The position numbers and the translations under genes were made by a program. This document shows positions 1-5,796 of a stretch of 5,796 nucleotides of DNA, piece after piece. Origin of the DNA: an uncultured Chlamydiae bacterium (GTDB lineage: Bacteria > Chlamydiota > Chlamydiia > Chlamydiales > 2-12-FULL-49-11). Location: the NCBI GenBank assembly GCA_937996705.1, contig CALKUQ010000063.1, forward strand, positions 1 to 5,796, written 5' to 3'. Position 1 is the first letter of the stretch; each line of letters begins with the position of its first letter. Under the pieces are notes generated by a model. That model saw only the letters and a program-made list of their open reading frames with translations, was not told the DNA's origin and ran no database searches.

Positions 1-17
1 GTGTGCTCTTCCGATCT
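1..17 (+). other. Illumina TruSeq adapter remnant (not genomic)
   Basis: The bases GTGTGCTCTTCCGATCT are identical to the last 17 bases of the Illumina TruSeq read-2 adapter/primer. A 17-base exact match at the very edge of the window, ending where the adapter ends, is best explained as untrimmed adapter carried into a contig end. The leading GTG is therefore a false start codon. The six residues it seems to add to the first gene (the last one spanning the junction) are artefactual, and genomic sequence begins at about base 18. Confidence 0.95.
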
Positions 18-21
18 AGAT

Positions 22-1074
22 TTGATAAAAAAAATTTTTTTTCTTTTTTTTTCTAGTTTGAATTTTCTTTGCTCAGAATCATTTATTGCTGACAAAATAA
101 CCCCAATTTATATCGATCATGAGCTTTTTTTTCTCTGGAAATCTTTAACGAATCTCTATAACCCAACAATCGAAGATTATATAAAAATTGAAAATTATTT
201 AATGTATGGAAGACGCCCTTATCTTGATATAGTCTTCAATTCTTTATTTTTGAATCCTCCAATCGATAGAGTTTCTACATGGAACCAACGAATGCTCCAA
301 AACATGAATTTTATTGGTCCTAATTTTGAGCCTCCCATTTTTTGTATTAAAAGTTGCGGAAATGCTTCTCCTAAAGATAAATCTAATTGCATTATTCTAT
401 TTGCTACACATAACTCGAATAAAAATCCTTGGGACCAAAAAAATTATATTGAGGCTGTTCTAGATTTGTTAGAAGAGCTCGATCAAGTCGGTTATAAAGG
501 TCATGTTTTGTACCGCTTAGGAGGATATCCCCTTCTTAATAAGGGTGGGATTAAATTTTGCCATATCCCGTACTCCTTTAAATTGTTAAGCTTTTTAGAA
601 GCTTTTGATCTTGGCTATCAAAATGTTTTATGGCTTGACTGTTCTATGCACCCAACAAACGACCTTTCTTCAGTGTTTTCCACAATTCAAAATGAAGGGA
701 AGCTTTTATTATTCAATGGGATTAATTTGGATTATGATTTCAATTTTATACAACCCATTATTTCACTCCCTGCTATTACCTTTTCTGGTTTAACAGTAAG
801 TGATTTATACGAAATACCACATGTTATAGCTACTATTATTGGAATTTCCTCTAATTATCAAAAAAGTAATGATCTGATTCAGGAGTGGCTAAATCTTACA
901 TCATTAACAATCCCAGCTATGACCCTTTATCCGGAGGAATTTCTTTTATCTGTGGCAAGTTGGAAAACACGTAATATTCCTAATGGAAATGTATGGGACT
1001 ACTTCGATGTAATATCACAAATTCCCGTCAAACCTAAAAACTCAAAAAAACCTTTTTGGTTCGACAAATCATGA
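22..1074 (+). CDS. Putative exported glycosyltransferase-like protein, 5' end uncertain
   Basis: I do not recognise a named family with certainty. After removing the adapter, the reading frame opens at a TTG at 22, giving about 350 residues. It begins MIKKIFFLFFSSLNFLCSES, a textbook signal peptide with a lysine n-region, a phenylalanine-rich core and a small-residue end. The real start may instead lie upstream of the contig edge. The middle of the protein (about 120-235) has an alternating strand/helix pattern typical of a Rossmann-like or GT-A fold. A segment reading KLLSFLEAFDLGYQNVLWLD followed by CSMHPTND at about 187-214 resembles the strand before the metal-binding DxD of nucleotide-sugar glycosyltransferases, but here it reads LDCS rather than a clean DxD. 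The stop codon overlaps the start of the FkbM methyltransferase gene (ATGA), so the two are translationally coupled, which supports a glycan role. The A8/T8/T9 runs at 27-52 are prone to sequencing error. The glycosyltransferase assignment is tentative; the coding status is secure. Confidence 0.75.
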   Translation: MIKKIFFLFFSSLNFLCSESFIADKITPIYIDHELFFLWKSLTNLYNPTIEDYIKIENYLMYGRRPYLDIVFNSLFLNPPIDRVSTWNQRMLQNMNFIGPNFEPPIFCIKSCGNASPKDKSNCIILFATHNSNKNPWDQKNYIEAVLDLLEELDQVGYKGHVLYRLGGYPLLNKGGIKFCHIPYSFKLLSFLEAFDLGYQNVLWLDCSMHPTNDLSSVFSTIQNEGKLLLFNGINLDYDFNFIQPIISLPAITFSGLTVSDLYEIPHVIATIIGISSNYQKSNDLIQEWLNLTSLTIPAMTLYPEEFLLSVASWKTRNIPNGNVWDYFDVISQIPVKPKNSKKPFWFDKS

Positions 1075-1898
1075 CTCTATTAACAATTATTTTTTTAAGC
1101 CTTTTGAACTCTCAAATTTCTGCTATGACCCATTCGGGTTATTTAAGCGAATTAATTAAAATAAGAAATTCTGATCATTACCTCAATCAATATATTACTG
1201 ACTTCCCTTTTAATGAGTATAATATATATTCGATTAAAGACTTAGGCTCCTTTTATATAGATGATATTCCCGACTCAATTAAATGGCACTTAGTCAGAGG
1301 CATTTATTGGGAATCAAATATTGGAAATCTTGTAGCAACTTATACAAAGAAAAACACTATCGCGATTGACTTAGGAGCCCATATTGGAATTCATACTTTA
1401 GTAATGTCTCGGTGTGTAGGTAAAGAAGGTTCTGTCATTGCATTTGAACCCCAATTTAAAATTTATCGGGAGCTCTTTCATAATTTAATGCTAAATGATT
1501 GTTATGAAAATGTTGTTATTTTAAGAAATGCAGTAGGCGATGAAGAAAAATGGATAGAAATGCAACCAAGAGACCCTATCAATGAAGGCGGCACTCCAGT
1601 TGGATCAGGCGGTGACTCTGCACTTATGATTACTTTAGACAGTTTAGAATTAACAAATGTCTCGTTTATTAAAATGGATGTAGAGTCTTCAGAATTAAAT
1701 GTCTTAAGAGGTGCGGTAAACACTATAATCAACAACAAGCCTGTAATTGTCTTTGAAATTATGGGAGGCGTTGATTTAAACAACTGCAGCCAAATCCATC
1801 AAAAAATGTATGAGAATATAATTTCATTGTTAAAAGAACTAAATTATAGAGTGACTCTTATCCATGGAAATGATTTTATCGCAGAACCAATACCGTAA
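1071..1898 (+). CDS. FkbM-family SAM-dependent methyltransferase with N-terminal signal-like segment
   Basis: A 275-residue class I methyltransferase of the FkbM type, a family that usually O-methylates sugars or polyketide-like hydroxyls using S-adenosylmethionine. Motif I for SAM binding is AIDLGAHIGIHT (about 98-109). The acidic residue at the end of strand 2 lies in AFEPQ (124-128). The FkbM hallmark FIKMDVESSELNVLRGA is at about 199-215, followed by IVFEIMG at 226-232. All expected motifs are intact and the length suits the family. The N-terminus MTLLTIIFLSLLNSQISA looks like a signal peptide ending in a good cleavage site. The ATG at 1071 was chosen because it forms a 4-bp ATGA overlap with the previous stop. 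An in-frame TTG at 1056 would add MVRQI and a positively charged n-region, so it cannot be excluded. No Shine-Dalgarno is visible, which fits translational coupling. A signal peptide on a SAM-dependent enzyme is odd. The family call is firm; substrate and location are unknown. Confidence 0.92.
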   Translation: MTLLTIIFLSLLNSQISAMTHSGYLSELIKIRNSDHYLNQYITDFPFNEYNIYSIKDLGSFYIDDIPDSIKWHLVRGIYWESNIGNLVATYTKKNTIAIDLGAHIGIHTLVMSRCVGKEGSVIAFEPQFKIYRELFHNLMLNDCYENVVILRNAVGDEEKWIEMQPRDPINEGGTPVGSGGDSALMITLDSLELTNVSFIKMDVESSELNVLRGAVNTIINNKPVIVFEIMGGVDLNNCSQIHQKMYENIISLLKELNYRVTLIHGNDFIAEPIP

Positions 1899-1994
1899 AT
1901 TCAATTGATTTATAAGCCGGTTCGAGTAATTAATAAAAACTCAAAGCTTATTTTGACTATTCAGATATAATTATAGATGATCCTGTAGCTAACA

Positions 1995-2144
1995 TATACC
2001 TCTTCCAAATGAATCTTACCCATCTTTCATTATCTGGATCTTCATCTTTAAATTTTCCTTAGATTTACCTAGTTTTCAAATAGACCGGGATCTTGGCATC
2101 GACCAAAGTCTAATTTAAATGTGAGGCGCATGTAAAGAAATCTG
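1995..2144. repeat. Dispersed intergenic direct repeat, copy 1
   Basis: This stretch aligns without gaps to 5624-5773. By hand count about 122 of 150 positions are identical (about 81%), including a perfect 30-base block at 2003-2032. It starts 96 bp after the stop of the FkbM gene, in the same orientation relative to the upstream genes as copy 2. On the minus strand one frame reads FFTCASHLN then a stop, and further on KFKDEDPDNERWVRFIWKRY after other stops. The mismatches show no three-base periodicity (11, 8 and 9 across the three phases), so it looks like a non-coding or long-dead element. Its family is not recognised. Confidence 0.88.
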
Positions 2145-2207
2145 GATAAAATTCTTTTGAAAGCGGTATATTAATAGCGACAAAATTTTCGATTTAACGT
2201 AAAAATC

Positions 2208-2237
2208 TTGCGTTTCTTTTGTTTAATTGTGTAGTAT
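2208..2237 (+). promoter_or_regulatory. Weak sigma-70-like promoter candidate for cluster B
   Basis: TTGCGT at 2208-2213 and TAGTAT at 2232-2237 are separated by 18 bp in an AT-rich setting. Each box departs from the consensus by two or three bases. Transcription would begin near 2244, leaving a leader of about 110 bases before the ATG at 2356, and would place the upstream TTG at 2227 outside the transcript. In such AT-rich DNA similar matches occur by chance, so this is only a candidate. Confidence 0.25.
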
Positions 2238-2355
2238 TTCTTTTGAAATTTTTAGAAGCTCTAAGATATTTTATGAGATTAACAACACACATATCTCGAC
2301 TAAATTTTATCTAAGTAGATCTAAAAAGCAAAAAAATTTAAAAAGTAGACAATTA

Positions 2356-3177
2356 ATGGACTATAAGACTTTTGGGGAAAAAAGAATAAAAGTTTTTTGT
2401 TTTATTCTTTTCTGCTTTTCTCAACCTTTTGAAATTTTTTGTTTAACAACAAGTCATGCTGCCTTTTTTCAAGAGGAACGCCCCCTTAATCAGTTGTTTT
2501 TCCTAACTGAATCATCAAGAATTAACCATGTCAATAACACCCAGGCAATAACCGTTTATTCTGAAAGGTCCAATCAAGTTTCTCTAGCAAAAAGTGAACT
2601 TTTACTAGTCCTGGAGACCCTCACAGGTTGGTGTAGTGAATTCAAAGCCCTTAAGCTTTTTGATCTGATTCTAAACATTAAACCTAGCACTATTGTTGAA
2701 ATCGGGGTTTGGGGGGGAAGATCTTTTATCCCAATGGCTTTTGCCCTTAAAGAAATCGGTTGTGGGAAAATTTATGGAATTGATCCCTGGAGCGCTCAAG
2801 TATCGATTCAGGGTATGGATCCGACTAATAAAAAATGGTGGTCCTCTGTTGAACATGAGCCTATTCGATTAGAATTAGTTCAGAAAATTGAAGCCCTTAG
2901 GCTTGAAAAACACATCTCTTTGGTTCACTCCTCTTCTGCTCACGCACCTTTGATTGAAAAAATTGATTTGCTCCATATTGACGGAAGTCCGATTGAATCT
3001 GCAGTTCTATTTGATGTTATAAAGTGGTCTCCTTCAGTCCAAAAGGGGGGGCTGATAATTCTCTCAGACAGCACATCTAGCAACAAAGAAAAAGCTGTCC
3101 AATGGCTTGATGCACATTATATTCATATTGCTGATTTTCATGAAAATTCTGATTGGAGTGTTTGGATTGTTCAATAA
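2356..3177 (+). CDS. Class I SAM-dependent methyltransferase (Methyltransf_24/CmcI-like) with signal-like N-terminus
   Basis: A 273-residue protein whose C-terminal 170 residues form a compact SAM methyltransferase domain. Motif I is VEIGVWGGRS (114-123). An acidic strand-2 motif YGIDPWS lies at 140-146 and should contact the SAM ribose. LLHIDGS at 205-211 and GGLIILSD at 231-238 follow in the order typical of the Methyltransf_24 group, which includes CmcI-type enzymes and sugar or small-molecule O-methyltransferases. The substrate is unknown. Residues 1-35 have a basic stretch (EKRIK) followed by a Phe/Cys-rich hydrophobic run, which looks like a signal peptide or anchor. The ATG at 2356 was chosen because it places that segment at the N-terminus; a TTG at 2227 would add 43 unlikely residues. 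No strong Shine-Dalgarno is visible. Two G7 tracts (2711-2717 within motif I, and 3045-3051) are unusual in an AT-rich genome. The 3' end overlaps the next gene. It is distinct from the FkbM enzyme upstream. Confidence 0.88.
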   Translation: MDYKTFGEKRIKVFCFILFCFSQPFEIFCLTTSHAAFFQEERPLNQLFFLTESSRINHVNNTQAITVYSERSNQVSLAKSELLLVLETLTGWCSEFKALKLFDLILNIKPSTIVEIGVWGGRSFIPMAFALKEIGCGKIYGIDPWSAQVSIQGMDPTNKKWWSSVEHEPIRLELVQKIEALRLEKHISLVHSSSAHAPLIEKIDLLHIDGSPIESAVLFDVIKWSPSVQKGGLIILSDSTSSNKEKAVQWLDAHYIHIADFHENSDWSVWIVQ

Positions 3178-4201
3178 GTTAGGTTTTTTTCTTACAGTTA
3201 TTCTTACTACTTCCTTAGTTGGACGGGAGCCGACTAAAGATATAATTGAATCGACTTTTCAGCTTATTTTGAAAGAATTTCCGGATGCCTGGAATTCGTC
3301 GATTGTTGAGGTAGATGAGGGATATCTTCTCACGTTTAGGTATTTGCCAGAGCCGGTGAAGCGCCCTTGTATTTCCTATGTTGGGGCTGTTTTACTAGAT
3401 GAATCCTTTGAGCAAATTTCACAAGCTGAGCTATTAGATTTGCGAAAGGATAATATTTTTATTCCTTCTCAAGCGGAGGATGCTCGGGTATTTCAGTTCA
3501 GGGGGGATCTCTATATCGCTTATAATGACAACCCTAATGTGCTCAATACCAGGTCATCTGATCGAAGGGATATGTATATAGCAAAACTAGCCTATTCCTT
3601 TGATGGCACAACAGCCTATTTCTCTGTTGATAAACCCTTAAAACTTGTCTATCCAAGTATGTATGAAAAAAGGCTTTGGGAGAAAAATTGGGCTCCCATT
3701 GTTTGGAATAATGCTCTTTTTTTAGGCTATTCGATCAACCCTCATGAAATTTTATCGGTTGATCTGCACTCAGGGATTTGCTTGCCAGTCTCCAAGACAT
3801 CTTTTAGTAGCCAGTGGAAGTGGGGATCTTTGAGAGGGGGAACCCCTTCTGAACTTGTTGATGGCGAGTATCTTGCTTTTTTTCACTCTGGGAAACTTCT
3901 CCAATCAGAAGCATCCGAGAATGGAAAAGCATTATGGCACTATGTAATGGGCGCTTATACATTTTCCCCTAAGCCCCCCTTCAAAATTACTAAAATCTCC
4001 CCTCTTCCTATAAATGACAAATCGTTTTATACTATATCCGACCGGGAAAAAAGGGTCATCTATCCAGGCGGATATGTTATAAAGGGCGATAATATCTATG
4101 TTACGTATGGAAAAGACGATGCAGAGATTTGGGTTGCCGTTATTAATAAAAATAAGCTCTATAAAACTTTACAACCCGTGAAATATGAAAAATCAAATTA
4201 A
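3140..4201 (+). CDS. GH130-like beta-propeller glycosidase/phosphorylase-type protein, predicted exported
   Basis: About 353 residues, resembling the five-bladed beta-propeller of the GH130 mannoside phosphorylase/hydrolase group. Features in the order expected of that fold: AEDARVFQFRGDLYIAYND (from 112), corresponding to the ED-x-R-hx-h-x-G-x-hYhhY blade; EKNWAP (181-186) followed by LGYSINPHEI; RGGTP (232-236) with a histidine in AFFHSG (about 249); and YPGGYVIKGDNIYVTYGKDD (308-327). Family members cleave or phosphorolyse beta-mannosides, but many distant relatives have no known substrate, and I cannot verify catalytic residues by alignment. The start is ambiguous. ATG 3140 overlaps the methyltransferase gene by 38 bp. 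TTG 3167 has GGAG at 3155-3158 eight bases upstream and yields a cleaner signal peptide, MFNKLGFFLTVILTTSLVG. Either way the N-terminus is signal-like. The 3' end overlaps the HAD gene by 17 bp. Confidence 0.8.
   Translation: MKILIGVFGLFNKLGFFLTVILTTSLVGREPTKDIIESTFQLILKEFPDAWNSSIVEVDEGYLLTFRYLPEPVKRPCISYVGAVLLDESFEQISQAELLDLRKDNIFIPSQAEDARVFQFRGDLYIAYNDNPNVLNTRSSDRRDMYIAKLAYSFDGTTAYFSVDKPLKLVYPSMYEKRLWEKNWAPIVWNNALFLGYSINPHEILSVDLHSGICLPVSKTSFSSQWKWGSLRGGTPSELVDGEYLAFFHSGKLLQSEASENGKALWHYVMGAYTFSPKPPFKITKISPLPINDKSFYTISDREKRVIYPGGYVIKGDNIYVTYGKDDAEIWVAVINKNKLYKTLQPVKYEKSN
3155..3158 (+). promoter_or_regulatory. Shine-Dalgarno GGAG that favours an internal TTG start
   Basis: GGAG at 3155-3158 lies inside the 3' end of the methyltransferase gene, eight bases before the in-frame TTG at 3167. 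It is the only well-spaced Shine-Dalgarno I see near any start in this window. It argues that the beta-propeller protein may begin at 3167, overlapping its neighbour by 11 bp, rather than at ATG 3140, which has no such motif. Confidence 0.45.
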
Positions 4202-4886
4202 AGCAATTATTTTTGACTGCGATGGGACCCTTGTGGATAGCGAGAAATCGCATTTAGCAGCATGGCAAAAAGTTGCGATTAACCATACAAACAGTCTGTC
4301 GCACGAAGATTACATTGAATTTGTAGGAAGGTCTGACTCTACCCTTTCAGAAATTTTAGCAAGACGAATCGGACACCCCTCCCCTTTTGAACTCCTGGAA
4401 CAAAAACGCAATTTTTTCTTGGAGTACCTTCACCAAGGCCTTCCGCCAATTGTAGAAACGGTAAATTTTGTACGGGAGCTATTTAAAAATAGAGAAGCTC
4501 ACGGCCTAAAATTAGCAGTGGCTTCAGCTGCCTTACGTTATGAAGTTTTGGCAAATCTCAAAACATTGGGGTTTGAAAATTTATTTGATGTGGTTTTGTC
4601 TGGCCATGACGACTTAAGTGATTATACCGATCCAGAGGGGGTAAACAAGCCAAAGCCCTATATTTATTTGCATACCGCGAAATTGCTTGGCCTCGCGCCT
4701 AGCGAATGTGTTGTTATTGAAGACAGCTATACAGGAGTTGCTGCGGGAATTAACGCGGGGTGTTTCACAATTGCCATCCCTAATGAGTTTTCTAAAACTC
4801 ACGATTTATCAAAGGCATCCCTCAAACTAGACACTTTATCTGGCTATACAATTGAGAGTTTTTTAACAAAGGTCCTTGGAAGATGA
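4185..4886 (+). CDS. HAD-superfamily (subfamily IA, beta-phosphoglucomutase-like) hydrolase
   Basis: A 233-residue cytosolic HAD phosphatase or phosphomutase. Motif I is FDCDGTLVDSE, with nucleophile Asp11 and general acid/base Asp13. An alpha-helical C1 cap spans roughly 17-90. Motif II is the serine in AVASAA (Ser114), the motif III lysine is in NKPKPYIY (Lys155), and motif IV is IEDSYTGVAAG with Glu179/Asp180. All core catalytic residues are present and the length is normal. The group contains beta-phosphoglucomutases, sugar-phosphate phosphatases and phosphoglycolate-type phosphatases, which cannot be separated reliably by eye. Unlike the four genes before it there is no signal peptide. 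The gene begins inside the end of the propeller gene (17-bp overlap) and ends in an ATGA overlap with the phosphoesterase gene, so all are very likely cotranscribed. A sugar-phosphate substrate is a reasonable inference from the neighbouring GH130-like gene. Confidence 0.93.
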   Translation: MKNQIKAIIFDCDGTLVDSEKSHLAAWQKVAINHTNSLSHEDYIEFVGRSDSTLSEILARRIGHPSPFELLEQKRNFFLEYLHQGLPPIVETVNFVRELFKNREAHGLKLAVASAALRYEVLANLKTLGFENLFDVVLSGHDDLSDYTDPEGVNKPKPYIYLHTAKLLGLAPSECVVIEDSYTGVAAGINAGCFTIAIPNEFSKTHDLSKASLKLDTLSGYTIESFLTKVLGR

Positions 4887-5530
4887 CGAAAATTGTAGCT
4901 ACCTCCGATTTTCATGGTAATTTGCCCCCAATTCCTGATTGCGATCTCCTTATCATTGCAGGCGATATTTGCCCAAGTAAAGCTCCTCTTGAACAAGCAG
5001 CCTGGTTAGATACTACATTTAGAAGATGGCTTGATTCAATCCCAGCAAAAGAAGTGGTTGCAATCTCTGGAAATCACGATCAGATTTTTGAAAAAGCCCC
5101 AAAGCTTGTTCCTAATGGGCTTAAATGGCACTACCTTCAAGATTCCTCAATCACCCTTTTCGACCTCCTGATTTACGGCACCCCCTGGCAACTCCCCTTT
5201 TGGGGGGCCTTTAATCTTTCTGACGAAGAGCTCGTCCAGGTCTATAAAAAAATTCCCGACAATACTGATATTATTATCAGCCATGGCCCTCCGTTCGGAC
5301 TCCATGATCAGGTTGTTACTAAAAAACCTGATGGCAAAACAACCATCTTTCACACAGGCTCTGTAGCTCTCCAAGAAAGAGTCTTTGACATCAAGCCCAA
5401 GTTTTGTATCTTTGGCCACATTCACTCAGGTTTTGGCTCTGTTTTAGAAAATGAGACAATTTTTGCAAACGTCTCTCTAGTAAATGAGGACTTAAAAATT
5501 ACCAATCCCCCAGTAACTTTCACTATTTAA
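4883..5530 (+). CDS. Calcineurin-like metallophosphoesterase, MPPED/239 type
   Basis: A 215-residue single-domain metallophosphoesterase, full length for the MPPED1/MPPED2 (brain protein 239) class of phosphodiesterases. The metal-binding motifs appear in order: SDFH (Asp9, His11), AGDIC (Asp28), SGNHD (Asn64, His65), ISHGPPFGLHD (His134) and FGHIHSGFG (His179, His181). The class-specific IYGTPWQLPFWGAFNL (97-112), the GPPFG segment and the NVS near 196 match how MPPED-type proteins look, more than the general YfcE or CpdA groups. Animal members hydrolyse cyclic nucleotides and related phosphodiesters weakly; bacterial substrates are mostly unknown. No signal peptide is present, so it should be cytosolic. 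The start ATG forms a 4-bp ATGA overlap with the HAD stop. It is the last gene of cluster B. The downstream 93 bp shows no convincing terminator before the repeat. Confidence 0.93.
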   Translation: MTKIVATSDFHGNLPPIPDCDLLIIAGDICPSKAPLEQAAWLDTTFRRWLDSIPAKEVVAISGNHDQIFEKAPKLVPNGLKWHYLQDSSITLFDLLIYGTPWQLPFWGAFNLSDEELVQVYKKIPDNTDIIISHGPPFGLHDQVVTKKPDGKTTIFHTGSVALQERVFDIKPKFCIFGHIHSGFGSVLENETIFANVSLVNEDLKITNPPVTFTI

Positions 5531-5623
5531 AATAACTTTTCTCCATTAAAACGTGGCCTGCTACTTATTTCATTTTCCAGAAGTTCATTTTCTCCTCTCC
5601 AAGGATTTATGAATGAAGAGGAC

Positions 5624-5773
5624 TATACCGTTTCCAAATGAATCTTACCCATCTTTCATTACCTGCATCTTTATCTTTAAACTTGCATCGGGCTTACCTA
5701 CTTTTCAAATAGAGCGCGCCCTCGACACCGACTGACGTCTAATTTAAATAGGAAGCGCAAGTAAAGAAAGCTG
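5624..5773. repeat. Dispersed intergenic direct repeat, copy 2
   Basis: Gap-free partner of 1995-2144 at about 81% identity by hand count, beginning 93 bp after the stop of the metallophosphoesterase gene. The minus strand again reads FFTCASYLN then stop, and KFKDKDAGNERWVRFIWKRY beyond later stops; two of the stop codons are at the same places in both copies. The similarity fades about 23 bp before the window end, so the right boundary appears to be inside the window, although only a little flanking sequence is available to test this. The 93-bp stretch before it (5531-5623) contains no gene. Confidence 0.88.
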
Positions 5774-5796
5774 AGTGGCGCTATCGAATTGAGGAT

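Larger units (their letters stand above)
1899..2355. other. 457-bp intergenic region between the two gene clusters
   Basis: No convincing gene is present in either direction. The region holds a first AT-rich stretch (1899-1994) with no clear hairpin-plus-T-tract terminator, repeat copy 1 (1995-2144), an AT-rich stretch with a weak promoter candidate (2208-2237), and a presumed leader up to the ATG at 2356. The forward frame into the next gene is open from a TTG at 2227. Its 43 extra residues (polar, rich in S, K, N and I) sit in front of an obvious signal peptide and are more likely untranslated leader. Confidence 0.7.

Noticed and set aside
605..793. Plus-strand 62-codon frame within the first gene
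   Set aside because: It is out of frame within a longer coding sequence, and its hydrophobic content comes from the overlapping gene.
1502..1783. Minus-strand open frame of 93 codons
   Set aside because: It lies entirely inside the FkbM gene, opposite its conserved motifs, and has no recognisable features; it is a shadow of the real gene.
1915..1927. GCCGGTTCGAG resembling a tRNA T-arm
   Set aside because: The following bases (TAATTAAT) do not complete the stem and there is no acceptor, D-arm or anticodon arm upstream, so no tRNA or tRNA fragment can be supported.
2227..2355. Upstream extension of the second methyltransferase from a TTG at 2227
   Set aside because: The 43 extra residues are polar and compositionally odd, sit before a clear signal-like segment, and would overlap the promoter candidate.
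5147..5425. Minus-strand open frame of 92 codons
   Set aside because: It is antisense to the core of the metallophosphoesterase, including its catalytic motifs, and resembles no known protein.
5593..5622. TCCTCT...AGAGGA inverted repeat downstream of the last gene as a terminator
   Set aside because: The stem is only 6 bp with an 18-base loop and no T-tract follows, so it does not qualify as an intrinsic terminator.
1995..5773. Composite transposon or integron interpretation of the repeat-flanked cluster
   Set aside because: No transposase, integrase, terminal inverted repeat or target-site duplication is visible, and the repeats are too diverged to be recent IS copies.

Overview
This is a low-GC, gene-dense window with six forward-strand genes. 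They sit in two tightly packed clusters, each followed by a copy of the same roughly 150-bp direct repeat. The first 17 bases are not genomic: they match the 3' end of the Illumina TruSeq read-2 adapter, so the window begins at a raw contig end. AT richness, weak or absent Shine-Dalgarno sequences, overlapping genes and several predicted-exported enzymes would suit a host-associated or intracellular bacterium such as an environmental chlamydia or a Dependentiae-type organism. No marker gene is present, so this placement is an inference.

Cluster A (about 22-1898) holds a glycosyltransferase-like protein whose true 5' end is uncertain because of the adapter, and an FkbM-family methyltransferase coupled to it by an ATGA overlap. 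A 457-bp non-coding stretch follows, carrying repeat copy 1 (1995-2144) and a weak candidate promoter (2208-2237).

Cluster B (2356-5530) holds a second, unrelated class I SAM methyltransferase, a GH130-like five-bladed beta-propeller glycosidase/phosphorylase-type protein, a beta-phosphoglucomutase-like HAD hydrolase, and an MPPED/239-type metallophosphoesterase. All four genes overlap their neighbours by 4 to 38 bp. Repeat copy 2 (5624-5773) begins 93 bp after the last stop codon, nearly the same distance at which copy 1 follows cluster A.

The four upstream genes look like a glycan-modification set (sugar transfer, two methyl transfers, glycoside cleavage or phosphorolysis). Each appears to start with a signal-peptide-like hydrophobic segment, while the two phosphatase-type enzymes at the end look cytosolic. 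SAM-dependent enzymes with export signals are unusual, because SAM is not expected in a periplasm. If the signals are real, the host cell or a host-derived compartment would be the more natural place of action. This is the main biological idea from the window and remains untested.
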